A DNA stretch of 64,000 nt from Coprinopsis marcescibilis (GCA_004369085.1 ML210180.1:62001-126000); one strand, 5' to 3'; positions 10,792 to 23,209 are shown, counted from the stretch's first letter. Notes: a model not told the origin generated them from the sequence alone. Numbers and translations are program-made.

Positions 10792-13012
10792 CTACCATTC
10801 TCCGTCGAAACCGACGAAACCTATGTCGGAGGACAAAATTAAATGAGCACAGATCCAGAATCCTTGCAATAAACGCTTACCGGCGAGCAAAAACACCGGG
10901 AAATACCTCTTCTTCTCCAAAGAACTGCACCAATTCCACGCACTAGTCAACCGTCCGTCGATACAACTTCCAGCATCAAAGAAGTTATCAGCACCAGAGC
11001 CGTCAAACCCATGTCTAAAGAAGTCTCCCAGAATCTCCCTGACCAAATCGTCCGACGACCCAAACTCGTCGTCGATGTATTTGCGGAGTCCAGGTCGAGT
11101 TGCAAGGGATTGGATTTGTGATAGTGTGTTGCAGATGGGGAGGAGGATGCGGTATATTTGTGTGTACTTGTCGATGAAAAGAAGAGCGTTGGGAACGTTA
11201 TGATCGCCCATGTGAATGACGCTCGAGCCGACCCAAGAACCAACGCTTCTTTGCGCCTTGTTCAAGATGCTATGCATCATCCTAGAGGTCTTTGGTGCGG
11301 CCTGGACTCGATTGAGACCCTGGCCAGTGTCACGGAGACGGTAAGGAACGTTCTCCGAGAGCAAATCTTGCTCAGCAAGGTACCACAAATGAAACATATC
11401 TGGACGCCGAAGAGATCAGTTATGTAAAAAAGCAGAATGGGCAACGCTCCGTACCATGAAGGATCTCTCTCCAGAGGGTCAAACTCTGCAAAACATAGGC
11501 ATACTGTTTGGAGTGGTCATGGGATAATCGAGCGCCACCTCGCCCACTTCTAATGGCCAAACTCGAGAGAGGATCTTTGGCCTGTGTTGGATGGAAGTAT
11601 TGCTTCAGGTATGCGATCATCTTTTCGCAAGGATCGCGGTTGGTGCGAAGGAAGGCATGGTTATCGCCAATTGAATACAAGCACTGTCGCACTTTCTCTT
11701 GTGAAAAGCCATTTCGCTGGTATCGTTCTGAAAGTTGTTCGATCGCCCGTTCCTTGCTTCGAATGTCCCGCTGTACTTCGCGCCTGTTTCGGCCCTCGGA
11801 GTATATTTCCTTTGTGGCGATGGTGATTAAATCATCCCGAAGCAAGTCGAGAGCGTCATGTTCCTCCAAGACGGAGTAAACAGTCTTAATAGGCTTTACG
11901 CATGAGAAGCTAAGCATGTCCTTCACTTCGGAATTTTGGCTGTCCTAAACCAATAGGTGAGTATGTGTGTTTGGCATCGGACAGCGCGGCGGGCACTACC
12001 TGAAGCATGTAGATGAGCTTGCCGTAAGTAGTCCTCATCTTCTCAGGATTCATAATCTTGTGACGCCGGCCCAATTCAAACACCTGCTGATAAAACTCCT
12101 CGTTTGACTGGAAATCCTTGTCTGTGAAAAGTTGTTGTCCGAGCTTGTAATCCGCGGACAAGAGTAGCCCAGACATGATGGCGCAGAGTTCGCGAATCTG
12201 GTGTACAATTCGCTTGGTTTTAGATAGGCCAAAGCCAATGATGTCGATTTTGTCGGTGTATTCAGAGACGGTGAGGGCAGCTTCCAAAAGGCGGAGAAAT
12301 TTGCGTTCTGCGAGTGTAAGTCGGACAGGGATGAACTTTGCCCGTTCGAGGAACCAGTCTCCAACGGCCTCGCCAGGATATGGTTGCAACCGGCTAACCT
12401 CAGCGGAGGGTCCACTAGAAATGATCTTCTCCCAGTCTTCGTCTCCAGATTCTGTCTCCTCCTCCTCCGCCCCATCGACCTTCATCTAGGACCGTGCGGT
12501 TAGTTCGGTCACCGTAAAACAAAGTCAAAGCCCTCACTGCATCAGTTGAATCTGCAGCAGCCTCAGCAGCTGGCGCCGAGTTCAACTTGCCATTTGCCTT
12601 TGCTATAGGCTTAGTTTTGTGAGCTTTTCGTGTACCTTTACGGTGCTGCGCTGAGAAGCAGACTTCGCAGTAGGGATCGCCGCAATTTTCGCAGATCAAG
12701 TTGGCAGGCTGGTCTATCGACGGTGGATCAGATCAAGGGTGTCCACGATATTGCAGAGAGAATGAATGAATGGTTAAGGACGATGGAGTGACGGCCAGGG
12801 AAAACATGTGGACTACAGCATGGTTTGAGCTCACCTTCACATTCAATGCAGTAGCCCTCTATCAGAGGTTTGTCTGCCACCTCCTCGTCCCAGCCCTCAG
12901 CATGCGAGTTCTCTATCTTCTCATGATTCTCGCCGAGTATGTTCTCGAGTGTGAAGGTGGCCAACGTTGGTGCTGCGCTCGCGTCCGCTGTGGAGTCGGG
13001 GGTGTCGGTCAT
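10792..13012 (-). CDS. B-box zinc-binding plus DUF2009 (UPF0652) protein
   Basis: Exons 13012-12835, 12713-12538, 12485-12000, 11944-11455, 11399-10881, 10820-10792; 625 aa, all phases consistent. The splice at 12834/12713 completes a cysteine-rich module CIECEDQPANLICENCGDPY followed by CEVCFSAQHRKGTRKAHKT, which reads as a B-box-type zinc finger. After an acidic linker comes a long conserved helical region (YTDKIDIIGFGLSKTKRIVH, MNPEKMRTTYGKLIYMLQ, HMGDHNVPNALLFIDKYTQI) that I recognise as DUF2009/UPF0652. The biochemical function of this eukaryote-wide family is not known to me. The last exon has only nine codons including the stop. Intracellular, no membrane segment. B-boxes usually mediate protein contacts, so an adaptor role is possible but not shown. 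Confidence 0.82.
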
Positions 13013-13386
13013 TTTCTTCTAATCTATATGTTGGCAGATGACAATAGGGTTGCCTAGATAATCTATAGTGGTCGCAGACGAGAAACAAAAGGATCTGCCT
13101 ATGTGGCGGTGAGCAGGTGGACAGGCGGTGGTGGTGACGGATGATGTTGCGGGTGCAAATTATTCCAATTGGTCAGGTCAAAATCTTAATGTATAAATAG
13201 AACCCCGTCATCCCCGATCCATCCACAAAGTGGCCGGAGAATCGTTGGCGCAATACGAGTGTGAGTTGTGGGTAGCAAACATGAAGACTGGCGTAAAACG
13301 ATCTTGTCGATTGTCGACATGAATCCCTACGTATTTCAACCAATTATTATACTGTACACTAATCGGATAGATCTAAGCATAGTATA
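13013..13386. promoter_or_regulatory. Intergenic with a TATA-like motif
   Basis: The spacer lies upstream of the DUF2009 gene and downstream of the STIMATE-like gene. A TATAAATA motif in plus orientation lies near 13190, but no plus-strand gene follows; only a 13-codon ATG frame begins near 13281. Its use is unproven. Confidence 0.3.
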
Positions 13387-14910
13387 TTAGGAAAGTCTCC
13401 TAGGCCTTTGCAGATCGACGGTCGTGTTCCGGTCGTGTTCTTGTGCTTTAACTTCGGTAGGTGGGGGTTGTTCGGCCCAATCATCCTCTTGGTCCCAAGT
13501 TACAGCCCAATCGTCGCTCTTCTGAGGGGCGTGATTGTTGGTGTGGACAATAGGTTTTAGGGATACAGGTTCCAATTGAACATGACTCTCAACTCGTTGA
13601 GGTGAAGGTGAAGCGGTCTTCGTGCGGGTTTTCTGCTGCAACAGGCTTTTCGCTTCCTTGGCACTCTTACCGGATCCACTCGAGCTGGAGCCGAGACTAT
13701 TGGACAGGCTAGGCGGGTAGGAATGTTTGTCGGAGTCGTCCCCCTGCCTTCCCCCAGTCTCGCTATCCTTGAAGTATTTAGTCTCTTCGTTGTCCGGTGT
13801 AGTAATCCCTGTGTCGTGGGATCTCTGTTCCGATCCAAAGGTGGTCTGGGATGGGTGTGGTGAGATCTGATTTTCTAAATCACGGGGACGACGTAGAGAA
13901 GTATCATCTTCGTCGTCTGAGGCGTTGAAGAGTGGCTCCCGGTCCGGGTCATCGAGTGGGTTGGCGGTGTCCAATGCAAGGGCAGGCTCCGATGTCGTAC
14001 CCTTCACGATCGAATCGATTAGCCAGAATTGAAGGATGTTCATAGCAATTGGGAAGATCCCCATTACACTAAGAAAATGTCAGTTGTTAATTCTTGGCGG
14101 ACTTGATGAATACGTACAAAATGACTTCGAGAACATCTCCGTTGCCGGTTTGTGTCCAGCTCAGCAACCATGCCCCGACGGAGAAGACACCAGGGATGAA
14201 CATGAATATGCCGATAACCACGATCTTCATGGCAAGCAAGCAAATGAGGTAGGTGGCGGTTTGCCGGAGCCAATAACTGATTAACGGAGGGTTACCATAC
14301 ACGCCCGACTCGAATCCCTTGTAGCCCAACTTTTCCGAAAACAGGAAGATAAGTGCATGAAGAGCTCCATATATGATGAGGACGCCTTGAGATGGTTGTG
14401 ATAGGTAAGCTTTCCGTTCCACATAACAGATTGACTTGAAAACACACCCAAAGTAGTGTCAATAAGAATGTTGAGGAAATAGAATACACAGGCATTGCGG
14501 TCGGTGAGTTCAGAAATCACACCAGAGATGAGCACATTGACACCATGAACGAACATCTGGCCCACAACTTGCTTCGAGACATCGAAAAGCCTAGCCAGAA
14601 TGCGTTAGAGTGCTTCGAGGCTTCTGGGTCAATGTAGTGACACGCACCAGATCCGCCAGGGTCTTCTTGGTTTCTCTCTATATCTCTTGAACACCAGTGA
14701 GCCAATCACCAGGATTCCCATTAAGCCCTGCACAATCTTCCCAATGCAGTAGATTAGGATTAACAGAAATAAGCCATCGAACTGAAGAGAACTCACCAAT
14801 GCAGTTGGTCCCAGGAGTTCGCATGACGGGCCAGGGTCAAGGGGCGCTTTGGTGTCAACTGCTGTCGCTAATAAGCCTTCCTCGCTGCGTACGACAGCAA
14901 AGAAGTCCAT
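13387..14910 (-). CDS. STIMATE/YPL162C-type multi-pass membrane protein
   Basis: Exons 14910-14797, 14736-14648, 14590-14448, 14385-14118, 14068-13387; 431 aa. The core GSLVFKRYREKPRRPWRIW, LFDVSKQVVGQMFVHGVNVL and VFYFLNILIDTTLGVLIIYG is diagnostic of the STIMATE (PF12400) family, which includes yeast vacuolar-membrane protein YPL162C and human STIMATE (TMEM110), an ER-plasma membrane junction regulator of STIM1. Four or five hydrophobic segments lie in residues 35-230; the C-terminal ~190 residues are hydrophilic, Ser/Asp-rich and presumably cytosolic. The first intron has two possible acceptors (14737 or 14728) differing by three codons; 14737 keeps IVQ before GLMG, which fits the family better. 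Fungi lack STIM1, so a vacuolar or contact-site role is inference. Confidence 0.85.
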
Positions 14911-15172
14911 TGATAAGAAAGAGAAAGACTGCCGCAACTGCGGGCAGCGGCCAAGCGGGTCACTTGGGAGTGTAGTGACGGTCAAGTGTAAAGGCCCAAA
15001 AGTGTTAGTGCTGATCTAAGCTTGTCGCGCAGCATTAGCACCGCAGCCTGACTGACCTTTTGGCTTCCACCATTATCCTGACGACAATTACGACTGCGGC
15101 CACGACTACGAAAGCTCCTACAGACTATATAACCAAGGCCACCCCATTGAATCTCCATAACCCACGAGAACC
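14911..15172. promoter_or_regulatory. Divergent promoter, STIMATE-like gene / SEC18
   Basis: A 262-bp gap between two start codons on opposite strands. A weak TATATAA-like motif near 15126 lies about 45 bp upstream of the SEC18 ATG. Other elements not identified. Confidence 0.45.
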
Positions 15173-18090
15173 ATGAGTTTCTTTGGTGGTCGATCCAGTG
15201 GAAACAGTAACAATTACCAGCAAGTTCCCCCAGGCGGGCGGCCTGATCCATACAGTGGATCTCCTCGTCCAGTCCAGAGAGTTCCACCACCATCGCAGTA
15301 TAGCTCCTCTGCAAGTGGATACAACGATCCTTCGTCGGCTCTATTTGAAAAGCGAGCTTCTCCTTACCCAGGAGCAGGCCCTGTTCCAGGCAGAGTACCT
15401 GGACCACAGCAACGGAATAACGGGAGGTAATTCAAACACATTATTCCACAGAACTAATCGTAAATGACATCTCGTTGCGCAGATTCGATATCGTCTCGAG
15501 CCCCAGCGATGGACTGGCTTTGACCAACTGTCTGGTCGTGCACCCTGCCGATTTCCGAGAAGGTCAACATGTAATCATCAATGGGGCATTCGGTCTGACT
15601 ACGAGGTGATTACCTTTGTCTCATTGCAAAAGCGCTTGTTTTAAGCTTTCCTTCAAAAGGCACGACAATACTGGTAAACTACAGCCAGGATCAATCGGCG
15701 CTTCAGCCATGCAGCGGCAATGGATCGGTCTCTCACTCAGCGGAGACCAGGCGACCGTCGAGGCCTTGCCACCACCACCACACCCAGCAGCTCCGTCTTT
15801 CCTCCAATCCATAGACATAGAAATTGGATTCCTCAAGCGCGGGTTCGAGCTCGATCAGCAGTTCGATTCTGACGAAATTGCTCGTAACTTCCTTAAAGCG
15901 TTCAGCGGAATTCTCATGTCATCAGACGAAATTATGGTGTTCGAATTCAGAGGATACAACATGAAAGCAATTGTCAAGGGTGTCAGCTTGTTAGACCTTG
16001 CCGATGAACAGCGCCGAGGAGTCCCAGCTTCCCAGCAGCCACCGGCGTACCATTATTCGATGGGTATCCTCATGGAGAAGACTGATGTCACGTTCTTGAA
16101 GGCACCAGACAGCGCTATTAAACTGAAGTCCAGTGCGAAGAAGTGAGCAACAGCTTTTTATCTGTCTACAATGGTTGTTGATCTTTCCAGAGCCCCTCCT
16201 AACGCAATCATCGCTCCCAACTTCAAATTCCAAGACATGGGCATCGGTGGTCTTGACGCCGAGTTTGGCGACATCTTCCGTCGTGCCTTTGCATCTCGTG
16301 TTTTCCCTCCAGGACTCGTCGAGAAGCTTGGTATTCAACACGTCAAAGGTAAGGGGACGCATGCGGTGCCCGCAATCTCTGGTTAACACTTCGCTCAGGT
16401 ATCATTCTGCACGGTCCTCCCGGAACTGGAAAGACGCTCATCGCTCGGCAAATCGGTAAAATGCTGAACGCCCGAGAACCCAAGATTGTCAACGGTCCTG
16501 AGGTGCTGAGCAAATACGTTGGTGCATCGGAAGAGAATATTCGGAAACTGTTTGCCGATGCAGAGAAGGAGTACAAGGAGAAGGGTGACGAGAGCGGATT
16601 ACATATCATTATCTTTGACGAATTGGACGCCATCTTCAAGCAGCGTGGTTCACGAAATGATGGTACCGGTGTCGGCGACACCGTTGTCAATCAGCTCCTT
16701 TCAAAGGTTCGTTCGAATAACTTGCTAGTCGTACTATGATCCTGACGCGCCAACTCAGATGGATGGTGTTGATCAACTTAACAACATACTCATTATTGGT
16801 ATGACGAATCGACTCGACATGATCGACGAGGCCCTATTGCGCCCCGGTCGACTCGAAGTGCACATGGAAATATCACTGCCTGATGAGCATGGTCGACACC
16901 AGATCCTTGCAATCCACACGGCAAAGATGATGCAGAACGGTGTGATGGACGAGGATGTCGATTTGCTCGAACTTGCTTCTTTGACGAAGAACTTTTCTGG
17001 AGCGGAAATCAGCGGTTTGATCAAGAGTGCAACTAGTTTCGCATTCAACCGCCATGTCAAGGTCGGGACGATGGCTGGAATATCAGACGATGTGGAGAAT
17101 CTGCGTGTTAACAGGCAAGACTTTATGATGGCGTTGAATGAGGTTCAACCAGCTTTTGGTGTGTCAGAGGAAGAGTTGGAGCAGGTTATTCAGAACGGTA
17201 TCATCCATTACAACGCCAGCGTCGAGGTGAGACTTGAATGTTTGTTGTTTTAAGCCTTGCTAACATGTTCTCTTATTCAGGAGCTGTTGACGACAGGAAA
17301 GTTGTTTGTCGAACAAGTGCGGACATCCACGCGAACACCACTCGTCAGCATCCTGCTTCACGGTCCACCAGGATCTGGAAAGACCGCTCTGGGCGCTTCC
17401 ATTGCACAAGCTTCTGAGTTTCCCTTCATCAAGCTCATTTCTCCCGACTTTATGCTTGGATTTACCGAGAATCAGAAGATATCTGCTATCACCAAAGTCT
17501 TCACGGATAGCTACAAGAGTCCTCTCAGTCTTGTTGTTGTAGATAATATCGAGCGTTTGATCGGTGAGCGTCTCCGAATTCGTCTATGCTCTTGCCCGAC
17601 TGAACGACTGTGATCAGACTGGACACCAATGGGCGCTCGATTCTCTAACGCAGTGCTTCAAACACTGCTCGTCTTGTTCAGGCGACGACCACCCAAGGTC
17701 CGTTTCGTTACCCTACCGTAACAACCCGTTTCTAATCGTCAAAAACAGGGTCGCCGCTTGCTAATCATCGCAACCTCTTCGATGAGGCCGATCCTTACCG
17801 ATCTCGGTCTCTCAGAAACATTCGATTCAGAGCTTCGTGTGCCGCCGATTGCGGACCTCAAGTCGCTAGAACACGTCCTGGTCGAGGTAGAACTCTTCCG
17901 GTCTGATAACGAGCGGAGACGGGCGATTGGTATGCTTGAGCAAGCTGGGTTTGCCGGTAGTGGTTCTGGATTGGATGCGAAATTGCAGATCGGGATCAAG
18001 AAGTTGCTCAGTACGGTTGAGATGGCGAGGCAGGAGCCCGATAATGTGGCAGAGAGGTTGACGAGTGCGTTGATGGGGCTTGGGATGTAG
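15173..18090 (+). CDS. SEC18: Sec18/NSF vesicle-fusion AAA ATPase
   Basis: Nine exons: 15173-15426, 15483-15605, 15660-16142, 16191-16348, 16399-16706, 16759-17226, 17281-17563, 17618-17697, 17749-18090; 832 aa. After a ~85-residue Pro/Ser-rich N-terminus comes the NSF substrate-binding N domain ([20 protein letters not shown]), then D1 with Walker [10 protein letters not shown] (about 345) and Walker [12 protein letters not shown], the SRH region ([20 protein letters not shown]), then D2 with Walker [10 protein letters not shown] (about 626). D2 has VVVDNIERL in place of a classic Walker B DE pair, as is usual for NSF. The hexamer, with alpha-SNAP (Sec17), disassembles SNARE complexes after membrane fusion. 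Length and order match the family fully. Confidence 0.96.
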
Positions 18091-18549
18091 ATCTTTGTCA
18101 TTTAATAGCCTACTATCACTACACGACCTTCGCGGACCTTCTGGGTTATATGCACCCTTTACATCTGTTTTGATCGCGATACATACATACATCATTCTCC
18201 TCACCCATCAGGCATTTTTGTGTACTTTTATCTATAATCATATTGGAACAATAAAGCTAGTCGCATATGGATGTTCTGAGCACGCTGCAGCCTGCAAGTG
18301 CACACCGCAAGAAACCGCACGAGCGAAGGCGTGGTTGAGGCGCGGCGTAGCAAAGGTCTAGATTTGGGTGAGAGTTTCTAAATCCGGTTCCGACTTTGGT
18401 CATATAAAGGGGCTCCCGAGTCCAAAACCATTTCCGCGTTTTCCACCATTTATCTTTGCCCATTTTGCGCTTTTGGTAGTTTCTAGCACCACATTGCCGA
18501 TTACAACTCTTGCAGCCCGGTGAAAAGGCTGCAACTCTATTTGGAATCT
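18091..18549. promoter_or_regulatory. SEC18 3' region and GLC8 promoter
   Basis: About 460 bp without a gene. A CATATAAAGG motif near 18400 lies about 150 bp upstream of the next ATG and could be a TATA box. Nothing else is distinct. Confidence 0.35.
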
Positions 18550-19660
18550 ATGGAAAGCAATCAGCCGCCTAAAGCTGCGAATATGGATATCGACTCCAAT
18601 GAAGTTCAGGAACGAGGCAGGCCGCTGACTCCTCGGTCACCATCTTCGTCGTTTCCCAAACCGAAGGGTATTTTGAAGAATACGCAGCATCCGTCGCAGA
18701 GTGGAGCTCAGTGAGTTTTCAACGTTCTTGTCGATTGGGAAGAAAGAATGATTGACGCCTGGGTCTGGTAATTTCCGACTGTTTGGCGAGAACAGCAGCC
18801 TGCAATGGGACGAAGAGAACCTCGCTCTTACGGAGATCAACAAGGACAGCTTGATGAAGATCACCGAGCCCAAGACGCCGTATGTACGGTACAATGCGTT
18901 GACGGATGAGATCGAAGGAGGTGCGTGTGTTTTCTGCTTGCTTCAAAGCTTTCAGTGATTGCCACACATATCTGACGCATTTGGTTATGACATTTATAGA
19001 AATCCCTGAATTCCATTTGTCTGGTGGATATTCGTCGTTGGGGGAGCAGGAAGTTGGATCGCCGATTCCGACTTCGCCTCTAGCCCAGGTGCACCCGCAG
19101 GCTGTGGAGGAATCGGGACCGTCATCGCGACGCACATCGATTTCCAGTACTGGTCGACCTGGGACTCCCAAGCGCTCGGCGAGTGGAAGTTCGAGTCGGA
19201 GCACGAGCTTTAATCTCCCAAACGAAGCGCGCAAGGAGCTTCGTCCCGCTGGGGAGATTGAAGCTGATGAAGTCGAGGAGGAGGGGGAGATGGATGAAGA
19301 GAGTCAGTATTCGTTCCTGCTGCCACCACGTCTCAGAGAAGCTAATTGGGCTTGGTTGCGAATCACAGCTGCCGCTAAGCACGCTGCATTCGTGCGCGCA
19401 AGGAAGGGCCACTACTCGAACGAAGCAGAGGCGATGAAGGTCAGTTCAGGCTTTCGTAAATGGTGTCAATCCAAGTTGAAACTCGGGTTTATGTGCAGCG
19501 GGCGGCGGAACTTATGGACGATGAAGAAGACGACGATTCTTCGGCGGTGAAGGATTCGGATACCAACGAGGATGAGGAGGGCAGTCCACCTGCTCGTGTG
19601 ATCCCACCCGTCCCGCCTCTTCCCAAGACCGTCAACGGAACGAAGGCTGGCGGACGCTAG
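18550..19660 (+). CDS. GLC8: Protein phosphatase inhibitor 2 (IPP-2/Glc8)
   Basis: Exons 18550-18710, 18796-18920, 19000-19302, 19369-19439, 19499-19660; 273 aa. Three IPP-2 signatures appear in order: PKGILKN (PP1-docking), [20 protein letters not shown] with [13 protein letters not shown], and [20 protein letters not shown] near the C-terminus, the helix that covers the PP1 active site in the mammalian complex. The middle is Ser/Pro-rich and disordered. Glc8 both inhibits and matures PP1 (Glc7) and is regulated by phosphorylation of the Thr in the TP motif. The third intron (19303-19368, 66 bp) is in frame and stop-free, so retention would add 22 residues; removal restores the EEETAAKHAAF junction. 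Confidence 0.88.
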
Positions 19661-20017
19661 ATTGAACCTTTATTACCCTTTGTGACTTGGAAACACGTTC
19701 ATTTATCGGAAGCCTCTCTCCCCGCACCGTTTTTATGTTGGAGGAATGTATTTGTATGCAAACTTTATGCTCTCTCGGACGAAATACTTTACAGTGTACA
19801 ATAGACAGTGGCACTATCGAAATGTGACATCATTGAGGTCCGAGCGGCGTAGATCAGATAAGATTAGGGGTGACACTCTCCCCGTCAAAAAATTTGCTCG
19901 TGTCAGAAAACGGGTTGTCCTGTTATAATTAATCCGTTGTGGCAAAAATGAGTCAAGCGACCACTCTAGTCCTATCACCTTACCTCTTCCATCCACCCAT
20001 TAAGCTACTATTCGAAA
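19661..20017. promoter_or_regulatory. GLC8 3' region / MTD1 promoter
   Basis: A 357-bp spacer upstream of MTD1 with no gene and no clear TATA box. Confidence 0.4.
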
Positions 20018-21868
20018 ATGTCCACACCAGCGGTAGGCGGTAAAGGTGTCCTCCTGAAGGCGGACCCGATCGCCGCTGCGTTCCGAAACGAAGTGAAGAC
20101 CACGCTTGCGCAGTGCGTCGTCAAGCCTAGACTTGTGGGCATTCTGTCTACGTCGTCTGCGCCGAGCCGCAACTATGCAGAGTTTACGAGACGCCAGTGC
20201 GAAGAACTAGGGGTGGATTTTGTGTTGGTCAAGACGGGGGCGGCGTCGGAGCCGGGCGTGCTGGGTGAGGGCGATGGTGTTGAGGACGCGATCATTGAGG
20301 CGAATGGGGATCCCGCGGTTCATGGTATCATGGTGAGTTGGGCGGCTACCAGGGCGTCTTTTTCGTGTGGGTGTTGTTGTCCTAACCTTGGTGGGCTTAG
20401 GTTTACTACCCAATTTTCGGTGTGCAGCAGGTTTGTGTACTTTGTCCTGTGGTTAAATTGGCGTTGACCGACGCACCTGTGCTTGGTAGGACCATTATTT
20501 GCAACAAGTACGTTGATTTTGGGTTGTGAGGTACGCGACCTGACGGATTCGGTGTGCTAGGTTGTCTCCCCCCTCAAGGACGTCGAAGGCTTGCATTTCA
20601 AGTTCCACTACAACTTGTACCACAAGTAAGGACGATCCTTCGCAGCCTATCTCCTATACTTATCTTATGCCTAGCGTGCGGTTTTTGAAGCCCGAATCTC
20701 TGCTTACAACTGGATCCGCACAGTCGGGTACAACTTCCACCATTGATGGTGAAGTTCCACCACCTGGGATGGTCAAATCCATCATCCCGTGCACACCTCT
20801 GGCCATCGTAAAGTGCCTCGAATACGTAGGCGTGTACAACAGGATCTTGCCCTATGGAGATCGCGCATACGGAAAGACCATCACCGTAATCAACAGGTAT
20901 GTAGTAGTTCGTTATCCCATCAGTGGACTGGCCCCTGTGTTGGTGCGAGCAACTCTTGACGGGCTGAAACGCCCGGCTGCCTGACTAGCGATGGCTGGCT
21001 GTCCCCGGCTTACGCTCGTACTGCGCGTCGTCTTCTTTCGGCTCGTGCATCTGAGAAGTGGACTGATATTGTTGCTGCAGATCTGAAGTCGTAGGCCGAC
21101 CCCTTGCGGCTCTGCTGTCGAATGACGGTGCAAGAGTCCTTTCCGTTGATATCGACTCTATCCACGTAGGTTTCATTCGGTCAGAGTGCCTGGTTGCTGT
21201 AACTCAGTACACCCCCGTTGATGCTTCCAGGAATACACAAAACGCCCTCGGAACCCCGTCCTGGCCGACAACGAAAAGCCCGAAGCTGTTCCCGCTGGTA
21301 CCACTGACGCTGCTACTGTGACGGCAGCGGCAGCGCAGCGCTACCACCCGCGACACATCGTCCAGCCTACGAATCTGACGCTGCAAGAGTGTCTTGCGGT
21401 TTCTGATGTGGTTATTTCGGCTGTGCCAAGCGCGGCGTACAAGGTGAAGACGGAGTGGTTGAAGGATGGGTGCATCTGTTTGAACGTCGCTGCGGACAAG
21501 AATTTCGAGGCGAATGTGAGGGACAAGGTGGGTGCTTTCGTTCCGTTTGCACGAGCTATTTTGGTCTTGGTGTGTAAGGGCATAGGCTTGTGACCGTGCT
21601 ATCGGGGGCTACGGCTATGCGATAACCTTTTAAGCCTGGACTTGGCTGCGATTTGGAGCGTTGGCTAATCTGGTTTTTCTAAATTCTTAGGCATCGATTT
21701 ACATTCCTGCTGTGGGCAAGGTGACCATTCTTATGCTGCTTAGGAATCTGTGCGTCATTTTTCGTTTTGGCTTGTGCTTTGCGTCTTCGGCCGGGTTTAA
21801 TGCTTTGCATTTTTAGGTTGCGATTGCAGCAGTATCAGCGGGTTCATAGGGAGTCTGAGAGTGCTTGA
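20018..21868 (+). CDS. MTD1: NAD-dependent methylenetetrahydrofolate dehydrogenase (Mtd1)
   Basis: Nine exons: 20018-20332, 20401-20430, 20490-20507, 20561-20625, 20675-20896, 21081-21165, 21231-21527, 21691-21749, 21817-21868; 380 aa. Recognised by SAPSRNYAEFTRRQCEELG, YYPIFGVQQDHYLQQVVSPL, IIPCTPLAIVKCLEYVGVY and the Rossmann segment TITVINRSEVVGRPLAALLS. It oxidises 5,10-methylene-THF with NAD+ in cytosolic one-carbon metabolism and lacks the synthetase domain of C1-THF synthase. Yeast Mtd1 is 320 aa; the extra length includes an Ala/Thr-rich insert around residues 245-280. Exons 2 and 3 are only 30 and 18 nt. Introns 5 and 7 (184 and 163 bp) are about three times the local norm. Confidence 0.92.
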
Positions 21869-22282
21869 GGGAGATGAAATCTTCTGGAATGGCAACGGAA
21901 GAAGAGGATGCTAAATGCCCAAAGGATGCTTCCACTGGATTATGTGTATCAATATATTATAGGAGTTTACAGCACAGTACATACAGCTTTCCAATGAAAT
22001 TGAAGGTTGTTGCTGCATACGCATGTAGTCCGTCCTGTTAGATGACGAGATTGGCTCTTAATCTAAGTAGTTATCAATTTACAATTGCGCTTGCATTCAG
22101 AGAGAGTTGAATGCAGTTTGTAGGAGGCGTGACTAGTAGTTTTCGTGAGCTTGTCTCGCCGGTTCGATGCTTTGCGACTCTGAATGGGAGGGAGGAAAGT
22201 GTCGAGGGTGGCGATATGGGTTGCGTGATGGTCGTTAAATGGGGAGGGAGGCCACCGCGCGAGATCTAGAGGGGCTTGCACT
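21869..22282. other. Convergent 3' intergenic, MTD1 / ORM
   Basis: A 414-bp tail-to-tail spacer with no gene. AT-rich stretches near 21945-22080 are likely 3' UTR sequence. Confidence 0.45.
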
Positions 22283-23209
22283 TTATTTGAAGCGCGACTT
22301 GAGGTCTGCGGCTGAGATTTGGGCGATGGGCGTTGTGCTCCCTGAGGCAAAGCCGGGTGTGGTTGGCGTTGACATTCCTGATGGAATTTCATCCGACAAG
22401 AACCGAACTCGTTGCCTATGGAGCTGTCGAGAGATATTAGACGATGCAGAACACGTCAGCAGAGTAGGTGTGGTACCTGAGGTAGTTTGGGGATCAAGAC
22501 GAAGAGCAAAGCGGTGATGTTTACTGCGAATAGCCATGGGTTGTAGTTTGTGTAGTGTGTTGAGGCGAGGAAGCTGAGAGCGGGCAGTCGTGTGCGGTGG
22601 GTTGGGGACCGGTTAGCTGGGGTTATTGGGTAATGACAGGGATTACTTACAGCGATATTGGGACGCAGATAAGCCATTTCTTTGCGGGTGTGTACTGGGC
22701 TCCGTCGTCGATTTGTTCCCAGAGGGTGAGCTCGTCGTATGCTCCGGCATTGTCTTCAAAGGGAATGCCTGTTACCCAATGGAACATGAGATACGATACC
22801 TGGCAAATCGGTCAGCTGAGGGCAGCCTGGAGCCGGAAAGCGACCTACTGCCAGATACATGAGGTTGACCAATGTCCAGCTTATTTCCTGGGTCATGCCA
22901 GGGACGATGTCGATGCAGATTTTGCCACATATTATGAGCACGACATGGATGAGCCAGGCACCTGGTGACCGCCATTTAGGACAAACTGAGATCTCAATTG
23001 AGAGTGAACAGACCCTTTGCGTTTACCCAGTCAGCGTTGATGTTGACGTAGCCGTTTCTATCGAACTCCTCGTCGACAGAGCGATCGCCGACGTGTTCGA
23101 CCTTGACGATGCTGTTGCTACGTGTGCGGGTGCGAAGATTGGGTGGTCTGTGCTTTGGAGGGGCGGCGAGGTCGATGACTGGGAGCTTTATGGACATTGG
23201 ACGATCCAT
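22283..23209 (-). CDS. ORM1: Orm1/ORMDL sphingolipid biosynthesis regulator
   Basis: Exons 23209-23014, 22961-22849, 22799-22651, 22573-22477, 22423-22283; 231 aa. The ORMDL core is clear: NGYVNINADWVNAKGAWLIH, MTQEISWTLVNLMYLA, YLMFHWVTGIPFEDNAGAYD, LTLWEQIDDGAQYTPAKKWL and STHYTNYNPWLFAVNITALL. It has four ER-membrane segments. Orm proteins bind and inhibit serine palmitoyltransferase; in yeast they are relieved by Ypk1 phosphorylation of N-terminal serines, and a Ser/Arg-rich N-terminus (RTRTRSNSIVKVEH) is present here. After LPQLHRQRVRF there is a ~40-residue Ser/Thr/Pro-rich tail (PTTPGFASGSTTP) beyond the human ORMDL end. It is head-to-head with the virilizer-like gene. Confidence 0.94.
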
